Assembly (NCBI GenBank): GCA_029953675.1
Contig: JAMWBK010000009.1
Coordinates: forward strand, 1,612,001-1,676,000
Reading direction: 5' to 3'
Length of the DNA stretch: 64,000 nt
Origin: Rhodosorus marinus
Lineage: Eukaryota > Rhodophyta > Stylonematophyceae > Stylonematales > Stylonemataceae
Below are positions 35,801 to 47,589 of the stretch, piece after piece. Positions within the stretch are counted from its first letter, which is position 1, and each line of letters starts with the position of its first letter. The notes below the pieces were generated by a model. That model did no database searches. It saw only the letters and a program-made list of their open reading frames with translations, and had not been told where the DNA came from. The translations under genes were made by a program, and so were the position numbers.

Positions 35801-38800
35801 TGGCTACAACTTCAAGACCACGCGACCTGCTATCGTACCGAATCTTGACCCACAAGTTCCTAGGAGATCTAGATCGCAACGTGATCTTCTTCTCTATAGC
35901 AAAAGCTTTGCTCTCATGAGCGATCCCCTGGCCGAGGTTAAGCGCGCCATCCTCGTCGGCCTCCGGAATTTCAATCAGAGGCTTCACGATGCTGTTCACG
36001 CAAACTTGAAGTACTCGTTTGAACACCTCTTCGCCTTTCGTACATTGCACGAGCACGCTCTGAAAATGTCTTCCGGAGGAAACAGAAGCAACTTCCAGGT
36101 CTATTGTGATCTGCAATGGCAACCATACGCAAGAACCCACTCAGCGCCGAAACAGTTATGGCGAACTTGTGTATTAGTGAATAGCTATCGCTGAAAGCAC
36201 TCACGCTCTTCTCCACGCCGATTTCACCAGCAAGCGGGAAGGCGACAACCTCAACGTCAGAGGATACATCAACCTGCTGCGACCCGAGTCCGTTCTCCTT
36301 CGACGAGCTTTCCCGAAAAGTAGCTCTGTGACGGTAAGAAAAATCGCATATCCAACTCCTTTAACTCCTGGCACCAACAGATCAACAGATAAAGTTCGTC
36401 CCCACCCAACTAGCGGAAGCTTACCCCTTGGATTCAGGCGTGCCAGAGGATCCGGCTCCCCTGTTCGAATGTTTCGGAATAATGAGGCGAAACTCGAGAG
36501 GCTCAAGCAACATGTTCCTTATCACGAAAGATGATCTCTTGCTTTCCCCGCCAACCACAACTTCGTTCAGCTCCACGCTCCGTGTGCTAAGCCCAATTGC
36601 CTCAAGGTTGTTCTCGTTGAGCAGGAGCTGCTCGGGAGATGACTTTCCTACAAGTTCCGCCTACAAAGATTGAAAAGCCGGCTTTGTGAGCGGGTTCGTC
36701 AATGCGCTTGCAGACTAGACCCTGCTCTCTGTATTGATAATTCTCGTACCTCCTGTACCCGGGATTTTACGGGGGCCCTTGCTCTTTTTATGTGGGCAGT
36801 GCAGTCAATCGCCTCCAGTTGATCTTTGTTCTTCGTTTCGTAAATATTTATTGCAAAGAAAATCTTCTTCGATGCGCTGCCCTCCGCGGGAACTATTCTC
36901 ACTTGTAGATATCGGCCTTCCCCGCCTTTCACTGGGACCACTTTGCTGACCTGAAGACGTTGTCCTTCCGAGGCCGAATCCTGTTGTATGGAAGAGATGT
37001 TCTTAATGAGTTTCTGCTTATGGTCATATGTTGTCCGAGATCATCCTGAGCAAAGAGTAGACTACCACTTCAGCCGCGCTCTCCTCTGATTGTGCGTCTT
37101 GAGCTTTCAGCTGTGCTATCGTTTCCATAGCTTTCTCGGCTTTCGCCAATTTGCCTTTTCGCTTATATGCCTCCACCTTCATCTGCAGGGATGCAATATC
37201 CTCAGACTGCGGGAGGGATTCCAGATGTTGAGCCTGGTCTTCAACGTATAGTATACAGGACGGGAGCGGGGCTTCGTTGCTAGCGTTTGCCTAACCAGCG
37301 AAATGCATTGCATGTCAGACCACTCGTCACCTGTTCTTCCTGGCCATGACCACAACTGTTACCTCGGTCTGGACTGATCGGAATCCAACTTCAGCCGCAA
37401 ACTTTCTAGCCTTGTCCGAATCGTTGGTAATTTTCACGCGAAGAACCTCCTCCGAAGGACCATTTGATGGCACCCGTCCGAAATCGGTCTTCGAGAGAAC
37501 CTCTAAGTGGAAGTTCCGCCTCTTAAGTACTTCTGCCTTGATTTTCACGGACTGAACGTCGCGGGGGTCGAGGAAATTGTTGATCGTGATAACTTCCTCG
37601 TAGAAGCCAGCAAGGCTCGGTGAAAATACGAAATGAATCTTTCGAAGTGCAGATGAACACCACGCTAGACGGTCAGCAAGAGCAGAGCTGGTGATTTTCG
37701 GCATTTCGTCGGTGATTGTCTTACTTCTTTAGATGAGTAAGGCCTCACAACCCCGAATCTTCCCACATCAAACCGAAGATCGCCGCTTGCTACAGAACCT
37801 GATTTCTGTATCCCGTAGAGCAATGGTGCTTCTGCTTTGTTTTGAACAACAATGGATTTTGCTCTGCGCTCATTTAGCCGTAGTTTGCCAAAATTCAGTA
37901 CCTTTTGAGCAACTTCGAGTTCACTGCGGCATGCTAGCACTGAGAGAGTAAGCTCTCGTGGAGCAATCTTCGAGGAAAAAAATGAAAACCAAAACATTAG
38001 CTTGAAAAACAAGACACCCACCACGCGCTTGATCACTAGACCTGCCAGTACCTGTGCTGGGTCCAGGGGAAACTCTTCGCGGGTTTTGTGCGATGATAGT
38101 CTCGTCTCGTCAAACTCGACGAGTCTTACGTAGAGTTTCTCTTCAATCGGCCTAAAGCGCGCGCGATGCCCAGTTTCCCTGCCGCCGCGGGCGAAGCAAT
38201 AGGTGGTTGAGCACAAGACTAGAACGAAAAGCCCTGTGACCTATCTAACCTATCTAAGCATTCTCACCATTTGTGAGCTACTGGGGTATAGCAAGCGAAG
38301 AGCGTTGATGTTTCCTCCCCAGAAAGCGAGACCTCCGAAGTCCTCTCAATGAGACCATAAGCGCTTGCCTGCTTAAGAAGCACCATCGGCTTCAGTCTCT
38401 TGTCCATGTAGCTACAGCAGAAGGGTAGAGCAAGGCCGGATCGAGGAGCGAAAATTGTTCTGTGAGCAACTCCGGAGTGCGCGTCAGGGCTTGTCGTGAG
38501 TAGTAAATACCTTCTCTCCGCGTCAGCTTGGGCAAAATAAGTTGGAATCGACGCCACATACTTCAGGCTCTCAAGGAGATCCGCAATTATTGTATTGTAC
38601 ATAACAACCTTCTCGACTTTTCCTGCAGCAGAACGGACGCAAGCAATTTCAGTCATGCATCTCTACAGTGGATGCTAGGAAAACGTTAGTTGCCCTCTGA
38701 ATGTGTCTCGCACCGTTATCGCTCTCCGTTTGCTGGTCAGTGGCTGATGACTGACTCGTATTCTTCCGAGTGGAAGCGCTCCGCGAACCTCCGCCTCCAG

Positions 38801-41289
38801 GACGCGAAGACATTCCGGGGAAGCTTTGCAGCACAAACAAGGCAACCTGCGCGCTGCCCCGGAAGCTGAGCTTGAGCCTCTGAGTAGTTATGTTCCGCAC
38901 CTGAATTAAATTTGAAAATTATGAATTATTATGTACATGAGCTTGACTTGAAGTCCATCATACGTCCTCTACAACACGAAACCCGGCTTACTTCGAACGT
39001 TGTGATGGCTGGATAGCCCTCGACAGTCATGCCCATGTCCACCTCGTTTGCTGGTGTTGGAGCAAGGATCTTGTAGAAAAGTGCGTGGACGGACACTTTG
39101 TTCCGGTCAACGACGTTTGCTCGCAGCACGAAAACTGAATCATTCTTCCTGTTTCTGCGATTGACGATGGTAATCTGCTTCTCATACTCCGGGTTGACCT
39201 TTCTAGGCACATAATTAAGAAGCAGGTCATACCATTGCCTCTTCGCGATAACCATATCTCGTACCGCTGCCGTAACACATTTCGAGACGTATTTGACATT
39301 GATAAAAGCTGGAAGGTCCGAATAATTAAAAATTCGAACGACGGTCGAGCTCTGAGTCTGTACATTGCAGTCTCCAAGGTTGACCTGCCAACGATTTCGT
39401 TTCTTCAGTCTCCAAAGCAATCCTTCGTGGCGAGGTGTGCTTCAATGCTTACCTCCTTGGGACTGATTTTCACAATGGACTCGCAAACGCGTGATCGGCA
39501 ATAAATAGTCTTCGATACGTGTGTAGACGATCGAAAAAGAAGACGAAACGATTTGTTCTGCAGAGTACCAGATTTCAGCGCCGTTGAACGTGGGCCACTT
39601 CCGCCTTCAGCCGTGCTGACGGTGGGTAGGAACCAGATTCTTAGCCATTTGGTCTAATTCAACCAAGAAAAGATGGGGCTGTCAGGATGCGGGTCCATCT
39701 ATGCATCAGCTGGTATTGGATTTTGGGATCAATCAACCTGGCCAGGGTTCAGCGAGAGTTCTTCAATGCTGTTTCTCTTGTACGAGTGCCATTTTTCTTC
39801 AGTTCCTTCCGCACCTGAGTCCTGATTTTCTTCCTGCATTGTGGCCAGAGACCTGTTCTTAGCTCTAGAATTCTCAAAGTTTAAATCTACATATGGGATC
39901 AGTTTTTGCGCTCACCTTCGAAGTGCTAGTCCCGTTGTCACCGAATCCGTTCGCAGATCTACTCGATCCTTGGTCTCCCGGACGAGCTGAGCTTGTCAAT
40001 ACCTGCGGGGTGCTCTGCCCGGTACTAGCTGGAGACGTCGGGGAGAGGTCTGAAATAGATTCCAGACGCTGGCCGGGAGTTGATTCATCCTCCTCCCGCA
40101 TTGCAAGCTCATAGGCAATGTGAGAGGGTACGTCAGACGACATCTTGATAGCTAATGGCTCATCGTGAATATTTCGTAGCCAAATCTTCTTCGGATACGG
40201 ATGAAATGCGTATCTGTCCCCAAAATCGAGTTCATCCCCACAGCTAATTTCCAGGCCAGTAATGGGGGTATCCACAGTCACGGTTGCGAAGATCCGAATC
40301 GACTGTGTATTCTGAACATTTCTCGTGTTGTTAATATCGAGTACGTACTCAACCTGTTCGGACAAGAAAACCGTGTATTTCAGAAACATGCTCCATCAGT
40401 TGTTCACGTGACCACGTCAGACTGGTTGTCTTGATCACACCTCTCCTACTTTCAGCGGCTGGAATATGACTCGTAGCCTTTTGTGACTGAAATTTCCTAA
40501 CTCTATTCTTGCGCCCTGAGCTGCCAGTGATGCTCCCGTCTCGTAGTCTGAGTACTGTAGTACGGGATTCTCATCGCTTCCATTCTCTCCAATGATGTTG
40601 GTAGACCTCAACCGAACAATTGTGGGGATCTCAGAACAGTTCCGCACTGTGAAGTCTTTCACATACTTCTTCAGCGGTTCACATGAGTTAAACATTAACT
40701 CTGCTACCTCAGCATTAATTATTGATGCGCAAATTCTCCCCTTGACATCCACGTATTTTTCTTCCGACGCTTCTACGTTTTCGTCTGATGTGGACTCAAC
40801 GATCTGCTCCTTGGCGACAATTTTTCCAGCGAAATGCACGAGCTCTTGCTTGTCAACTGAATCCGGACTTGAGAGAGGCTGAAACTTTGCAAGGATCAGC
40901 TTATTTGAGTGTGGTGACACCTAATTGACAGAAAAATATTTGTAAGTTTTTCTTTTTTCTCGTACGCAACGGGGTCTCATCGCACTCACAGTAAACCACT
41001 GATCTCGCAGGCCCTCATGGAACATCAGGTTCTCATCTTCGCCAAAAACCGGTGGATCAGGAACCGCCTCTTCGGGATCAGCAGTTTCTGCATCAGCCTC
41101 GAAGATTTCCTCAAAGTCGATTCTGTCAGCAACAGCCAGCAAGTCAGAGTCACCGGCGAGTTGCACATTCAAAACCCTATCCTGATCATTGCTTATTACA
41201 ATCCTACGTGAAATTCCCGGTTCACCGCATGCAACCTCTCCTAAGTGGATCTCAGAAGAGCTCCCACCAGCCGTCATCCGCCAACCCAT
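29819..41289 (-). CDS. Giant multi-exon ASH/MSP (HYDIN-like) beta-domain protein
   Basis: An 11.5-kb minus-strand coding run with only intron-sized gaps, ATG at 41287-41289 (MGWRMTAGG) to stop 29819-29821; roughly 3000 residues if it is one gene. The repeating theme is the ASH/MSP Ig-like fold: IHLGEVACGEPGISRRIVIS; ISPKE|VNLGDCNVQT... VVRIFNYSDLPAFINVKYV; VLNFGKLRLNERRAKSIVVQ; LNLGAVSSIRAVLRDQFTIT; TVDTPITGLEISCGDELDFG followed by KIWLRNIHDEPLAIKMSSD. Splices checked: QWFT|VSPHSNK, LKVGE|VEYVLD, SPKE|VNLGD. A short Lys/Glu-rich helical stretch lies at about 37070-37290 and an all-helical C-terminus at 29819-30394. Known relatives of the fold act in axonemes, centrosomes or membrane trafficking. 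Function here is unknown; two or more adjacent genes cannot be excluded. Confidence 0.6.
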
Positions 41290-41326
41290 TCTGAACCTAT
41301 CCCGAGCGCTGGCAACCCTATAAACA

Positions 41327-41339
41327 AAACCCTAACCCG
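41327..41339 (-). promoter_or_regulatory. Telo-box-like motif upstream of the giant gene
   Basis: AAAACCCTAACCC lies 38 bp upstream of the giant gene start (GGGTTAGGGTTTT on its sense strand). AAACCCTA boxes are promoter elements of many plant growth genes. A related TTTTAGGGTTTTTAGGG occurs about 500 bp upstream of the dehydrogenase at 26729-26750. Function is inferred. Confidence 0.35.
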
Positions 41340-42177
41340 TAATCAACCCAAAATCGCTCTACACATTCTTCCTCCAGGACAAACCTAACCAACCTCCTGT
41401 CCTTCAACAAACTAGAGCTATCTATATACAACAAAATTTACATTTAAAACCACAGCGAAAGTCTGTGAAAACCGTGCTCAATAAATCTTCAGGCCATCCT
41501 CACCCTCCGCAGGCTATCTTCACCATCCTCAACTACACGAAACCTCAAAAAGAAGCACCCCACCTACCTACAACGAAACTAGGTTGAAAGCTGAATGTCC
41601 CATATCCCGGAAACTTTTGGCTGGCCAATACCGTGTGGCGAATGATACCCGATCCGATTTCCTCCTCCACAGGTCGTTATATCGCTCAACGTCTTCTTTA
41701 TTCACGATATATTAGTGTTTATACTTTATATTTAATTTTATTGCATAAAACTTGTGAGGGCTCGTAGTGCCTTTTTATTTTTTTTGATGTTCGGGTCTTT
41801 TCGAGCAAATCTGGACGACATCTTCGGTGCGAATGGCAAGGGAAGAGGGGCTGTGAAGCAATGGCCTAGTCTGCACTCTTGCGGGTTGCTATGACGCATG
41901 GCTTGACGTATCTCATTGCGAGGATGCGTCATGAGGTTCTTGTGAAGACCATAGGTGTAGATCAAAGTTTAGTGAGTTAAGATGGTCATTGTGGGCTAAT
42001 TTGAGCGGTTCGGTATGTGAGTGGTTGTACAGGGATAAGCGAGCCGTGGTTGCAAAAATCGTTTGGGCTGATTTTTTCATGGAGGTGCTGCATAAAAATA
42101 GTTCTTTAGGTGATTTGCGAAGATGACCTTGGTACTTTCCATTCATCGACTCTCAAATCGAGCGGATCTGCACAGGA

Positions 42178-43573
42178 CATGCTATCCAGGGGGGAACTGG
42201 CTGCGTTGAGCAAAAATGAGTTGGTCGAAAGGGCTATCGAGCTACAGACACAGCTCGCAGAAGTCCAACGGTCAGTTCCTGCTCCGAATTCGCGAGAAGA
42301 AAAAGAAAGACACTCGGAAAGGAAGAGAAAGGGCCGGTCGATAGCCTTCGAGGCAAAGCGTCTTATTGCGCTCAAGGTTGCCTACATCGGGTGGATGTTC
42401 CATGGGTTCCAGATCCAGAAAAGTAAGGAAGACACCGTGGAAGGCAGGCTGTTTGAGGCTTTAAAAAGAACACAGCTTATCGAAGAAAGTGCGAGTATGT
42501 CCGATGTCGATTGGAGCCGAGGAGGTCGAACGGATGTTGGAGTTTCAGCCATAGGAAATGTTGTGGGCGTGCGCGTCCGCTGCAAACAAAACGTGGAGAT
42601 GGACTACGCGAAAATTCTTAACGGGGTGCTTCCGGATGGCCTTAGAGTTCTTTCATGGGGCCCTGCTGTCGAGGCTGGAGTGATGGTTGCTGGGCGCAGA
42701 CGTATGCGTGAAAATCAATGCTTCGACGCGAGGAACGACGCCCTGTCAAGGACGTACAAGTACCTCTTCTTCAAGAAGAATCTGGACATCGGCCTGATGA
42801 GAGAGGGAGCGAAAGCGTTTATTGGACAGCATGACTATCGGAACTATTGCAAAATAGACGTCAATGACACGAAAGCGTCATATGTCAGAGTCATTCTCGA
42901 CGTTCAGATAAATCCTGTGAAGTCTAGTCGACTTTGCCTTGACCAGAATCTCTTTGAGATCGTCGTTAAAGGCTATGCTTTCCTTTGGCATCAGATCAGA
43001 TGCATGGCAGCTGTCCTTTTCCGCGTTGGCAGCCGTTTGGAACCTCCTAGCATAGTTGAGCGACTTCTCAGGGTAGGTGATGGGGCTGAGTTTTCTGGAG
43101 GGAAACCGACCTACAGACTGGCCTCAGAGATCCCACTGATCCTGTATGATTGCGAGTACCCTCCGGGTATTGCGCCGTTCTGTGATTACCAAGCTCCAGG
43201 TGGAATGGTGAGCAAAAGAATGGATGACCCCTTCATGGACACTTGGCTTCGATATGCGATGAGAGGTACCCCACCGACAATGGTAGTCCTTTTCCAATGG
43301 CTGCATTCGTGCTAACACGGTTTCCTCGTCCTGCTTCTTGTACGAGTAGCCGCTGTTACAAGTTCCTTTATTCGTGAAGTTGATGCGATACCGATTGAAG
43401 GGGGAGCTCTGTGGGCTGATGAAAGGAATTCCAGTGAGCCCCTGATTCTTGACAAAGATCCGGAAAAGCTGGCGCTTCCGAAACGGCGAAGAGAAGGTGA
43501 GGAAAAACCATGCAAGTTTTGCAGTCGTGTGCAAATACACTCCCTGAAGTCAAGAATTTGTTTGGATATCTAA
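42178..43573 (+). CDS. PUS3: tRNA pseudouridine(38/39) synthase, PUS3/Deg1 type
   Basis: Isomerises U38/U39 in the tRNA anticodon stem. The N-terminus MLSRGELAALSKNELVERAI is a short coiled coil typical of PUS3, then the TruA fold: VAYIGWMFHGFQIQKS, the catalytic GRTDVGVSAIGN (Asp of RTD), ILNGVLPDGLRVLSW, FDARNDALSRTYKYLF, FLWHQIRCMAAVLFRVG. A stop is in frame just before 42110, so ATG 42178 is the likely start unless an upstream exon exists. The main exon reads into a stop at 43313-43315, but removing an 83-bp intron (43267-43349, acceptor AGTAG) keeps frame (codon G|CC = Ala) and adds 73 codons (AVTSSFIREVDAIP ... LALPKRRREGEEK) to TAA 43571-43573. I favour the spliced form. Confidence 0.92.
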
Positions 43574-45019
43574 GGAACTATAGACAAGAAGCAAGAGCTG
43601 CACAGACGGAAGTTAGATAGAAAGAACAAGGCAAAATCAGCCAGTATGTAAACCGTACGTTACTGTCAGGCACAGACTGAAGCGCTCGTAAGCGTTAATT
43701 CAATCTTTCAAAATGGGACAAGCAGCGAAGAGGCGTATTGCCGAATGTTGCTTGCAGGATCCTGGTGGAGGAAGTCACCCACTCAAATTCTGCTGCTGAC
43801 GAGATCAATGAAAAAAAATCCCTGGTGCACAAGAAGTTGTTGTCGTTGCTATCCTCGTGCAGTCGCTTGCATAACATCCTAGCCATATATCGTCCGCGTT
43901 CGGTTGTATAACATCCCAACAAAGGAACAGACCAAAAGACTCAGTGAAATTCTCCACCACAGAGATCAAGATAAAGGGCAGTCTCCGACAAGATCAGTAT
44001 TTGGATCGGAACAATACATACCCAAGGCTGATGCGGTGGAGAAGAATCCCCTTCGGACCGGGTGATTCATAACGAACCCGTTCCAGAGGTGGGTGCTGGT
44101 CACTTCAATTTACGGTTGATATTTTCACGCACGGGTTCGTTTTGAATCCCTCCCCCTGAAGTTAAGATTCACCAGCCAGATCGGTTTAATCGGAAGACCT
44201 CCGCAGGTGAGTGTTCATTGCCTGGCTTCCTGAACTCCTGGAACTCCTGTGCTCCTTCCAATGGGCTTCTGAGGAGACGCACCTTCTCCTCAGCACTTGG
44301 CTCCCTTCCCCTATTTGTGACAGGAGCCCGTAGTGCCGTGTGGGTGTTCTTTCTGAGGAAACCATGGATAATTCTGTCCCGAGCTGCGGAGACTGCCATG
44401 CTCTCGACTTATCGTCGGTTCCTTGAGTCGTCAAAATTTGGGGGCGGGTTGGAGGCTTCAACGCTTCAAAAGTCAAGGCTCCGCCTCCGATGGCCGGCTG
44501 ACTCGCTCGCCTCCGCTCAAAACATATCCGCGAAGGGTGCCGCAGTCTTCGCCATGCAAAAGCAAATAGCGACTACGAATTTTCCTTTCTGGAATCTGGC
44601 TTAGCCATAAACAATGACTAGAATACGGTATATATCTATATCAACGTCAAAATATAAATATTTTAAATACGATATCCGTGTATGCTTGAGTTCTTCTATT
44701 CAGAATCACTACTAGATCTGTAATTGTCCCAGATTCTCAGTTTTCCGTCTCAGCCACCGATGCTGGCACTATCGGTGGCTTGCGATAGTGACGCTATTAA
44801 AGACATTTAAATCTGGATTCAAGGATATATTAATTAATAATTGATATGTTTGCATGATGCCGAATTGTATTAGTCCGTTGATAAGTTTAGATCGAAAGCG
44901 GTGGAACGCAGTTTTAGGGCGGGGTGCGGATGCGTTGGGATTCGGAAGTGGGAGGAGGGAGAGCTGTAGTACATGGTGGTCGGATAGGGAGGGATGAGAT
45001 AGATCGAAGATAGATCAAA
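43574..45019. other. Intergenic region with one unrecognised ORF
   Basis: AT-rich overall. An inverted repeat AACGAACCCG (44072-44081) and CGGGTTCGTT (44132-44141) could form a stem, but no tRNA cloverleaf follows. 44218-44604 is open on the plus strand (128 codons, MPGFLNSWNSCAPSNG...) and partly open on the minus strand; not recognised. 44880-45010 becomes G-rich ahead of the coiled-coil gene. Confidence 0.45.
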
Positions 45020-46820
45020 ATGGTACCCGACGCTGAGGTGAACGAGAATGAAGAAATTGAGTTGAACAATTCTTGGATCAAGTCTGACTTTCCTCTCATG
45101 TTTTTGAACAATGATTTCGATGATCGCTTCGGATGTGGTGAACAGAACGGTGTCGAGGGCCACTTTGGAGTTGACTTTGAGGACACAAAATCCCTAAGTG
45201 TGGATTTTGACGAGGTAAGCAAAGAATTTCTTGGCATTCACGTCGAGATGCCTGCCGTGTGGATTCGTTTGTTATGGATGGTTGTCATGTTCACACGCGC
45301 AAATTTTTCGCGCCGTTCGGGCTGACTTGTTGTAGCTCGTCCGGCTCCTGAGGTGCGCAATATGAACCGGTAGATTCGTGTTGAAATCCGCGCTCGCTAT
45401 CAGTAGGGCTCTCGGAAATTTCATCTGCCAACACTTTACCGGTAGCGCTTTCTATTGATTGCTGAACGTCTTATTGTTTGGTACATGCAATAGTTTTGAT
45501 TTGAAGCTCACGATGCGAGCATTAATTTCCACTATCTCGCGTTTGGCAAACAGGGTACCCTTAAGAATTGCGGGCAAGAGTCTGTAGACCGCGGGCTGCA
45601 CCCGATGAGCAGCCAGCAGTTCCCGCTTGAAGCATGGACTGACAGCACAGCACTCAATTCTCAACCTCTTGCGTCCTATGATGAGCAATCACTTGAAAAC
45701 GAGAGACTCAGATGCGCATTGGCGGAAAGGGATACGAGCGTTGAGTTGCTTCAGAAAGCTCTGCAAAAAATGAGGGATAGAAGGGCAAACACTAAGGCAC
45801 TACTCGGCTTGTACAACACGGGAAAAGAAAAGGTACGTTTAGAACGCTTTTAGTCCAATTTCTACTTGACTGTGACAGCTTAGGCTCACTTTGGTTCCTA
45901 CGAATTCCGCACACCTAGATTGCCGAGCTTGCTCAGAGGTGCGAGATGCTCACAGATGAGAAGCGGAGGATGCAGGAGGAAAATCTGCGTTCTGAACGCG
46001 AAATTAGGACAATGAGGCTCAGAATTCAGGAATTGACCAGCTCGAGGAACGCCGCGGAGTCTCAAGTACTGGAGTTGAGAAGAAAAAGAACTGCGACCGC
46101 TGATTCGGAGTTGACGCGGTTGAGTGAGGACCGCGAGGAGGCGCTTAAGCGCTGTAAGTCTCTCGAAGCGCAGGTAGCCGCGCTCCGTGAAGAGAAGGAG
46201 GAGGCGCTGCGGACAAAGCGGATTGATGGCGATGGATGGACTTCGACTAAAAAGAGAAAACTAGAGGAATCTGGAGACGAAGCTTCGTTTGTGGATCTCG
46301 GGAAGCTCCCAAGAGCAGAGTAAGTGGTCCTATTTTAGTAACAATTGGTCTTTCCTGGTTTGCTAACTTTAGGTTGCTCATGGAACCCCAGCAGTAAGAT
46401 CGAAGGAGTTTCTACTTCTCAATCCGAGGTAGAAAGGATTCTATTAGCATCATGTTGCACAGAAATGGATCTGGACTGGGTGTACAATACACTAATTTGT
46501 GAAACCATTTGGCCTTCGTTTTCCCGAATGGCTTCGAAACCGGAGGTTCTGAGTCGTCAGATCGAGGTTCTAGGTATGCTGGCTTTGTCTACGTTATGCA
46601 AGCGCTTCGTGGATTTCGGAACTGATCCACCCTTTGTTCGCCACTCGACGTTCGGTCGATCCTCTCAGGTGTAATTATTGAGAAAGGGGTTAAAGAATCT
46701 GCAGATGAGAGATCAGCTTCGGTTCTTGAGGTTCTCCGCACAAAACTAACAAAGCTAACCAACGAACCAAACGTTCATGTTTCCATCCGACGAGCGGCAG
46801 AGATTGCTTTGGGAAAGTGA
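45020..46820 (+). CDS. Coiled-coil protein with helical C-terminus (ATRIP-like architecture?)
   Basis: ATG 45020 begins an acidic N-terminus (MVPDAEVNENEEIEL, FDDRFGCGEQN, SVDFDE). Exon 2 (from about 45555, GTLKNCGQESVDRGL) and exon 3 carry a long coiled coil (NERLRCALAERDTSVELLQK, MLTDEKRRMQEENLRSEREI, LRRKRTATADSELTRLSEDR) and a basic KKRKLEE patch that could be a nuclear signal. The C-terminal exons are helical (SEVERILLASCCTEMDLDW, VSRQ-like IEVLG|VIIEKGVKESADERS, VHVSIRRAAEIALGK); the donor at 46574 and acceptor CTCTCAG keep frame. Stop TGA 46818-46820. Acidic N-terminus, coiled coil and helical C-terminus resemble ATRIP, but I see no decisive motif; treat as unassigned. Confidence 0.6.
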
Positions 46821-47589
46821 TTCTTTTCATCGAGCTGCAGAGCCGAGGGGCGCTTGGCCGCATTTTGGAAGTTTCAGCCCTTTAAGAATGATCCGCATTG
46901 CTATCGTGCGACCAATGGCACCAGTCGACCCTCGCGAATTGGGCAACTGTACAACAATGGGATGAATGCAAAGTCAGCGGGAGAGGGGATACTTGAAATC
47001 CTTCTGTTGTATACCCACACAACAGATGGGTAGTACCTGGGTCCTTAGCCGATCGTGGAGCTCTCGCACTGATGTCGCTAGTAAACTCACCGCAACCCAG
47101 TTTTCCCTCAAGAAATGAAATCTGATCGTCCTCGCGCTAGTTTTAGAATGAAAGGAACCTGCTAAGAAATCACAGTTGTTTTTCTTATCACGATGAAGTC
47201 CTTCCCAGACGCTCTATTGTGCTCATCTCCATCAGGAACGGGATCGGACATCGCGGCCGTGACCAGTGCCTCGCCACAAGTCCATAGAGCATGCCCAATT
47301 ACTGATTGAAGCCGCGTCCTATGATCTAAAAAAAGACAAAATTTCCAAATTCTGGATCTCTTGCTCCTGATCCTTAATCTTGACACAAAGTACCCCTGAA
47401 ACAGCTTTGGGTATAGTTTCTTGGTGGTTTTCTGGTTTGGCTTTTGGGGATTTGGATCATACGGATGGTGAACGAATCGGGGTTGCTTGGAAGAGGGAAG
47501 GCAAGAATTAATGCTGAGTTCAGTTCACTGGCTGTCTGTTCTGGATCATTATGAAATGATTTGCGGGGTAAAATTGATCTAGTAGAGTT
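46821..47589. other. Intergenic
   Basis: No gene supported. The last 200 bp is G/T-rich on the plus strand, the usual 5' flank pattern before the N-myristoyltransferase start. Confidence 0.5.

Noticed and set aside
44072-44141. Possible tRNA from GGGTTCGTTTTGAATCCC and the paired AACGAACCCG
   Set aside because: The stem pairs two distant arms but no anticodon stem, D-arm or acceptor stem could be fitted.
44218-44604. 128-codon plus-strand frame
   Set aside because: No motif, no G-rich 5' flank and partly open on the other strand; not called as a gene.
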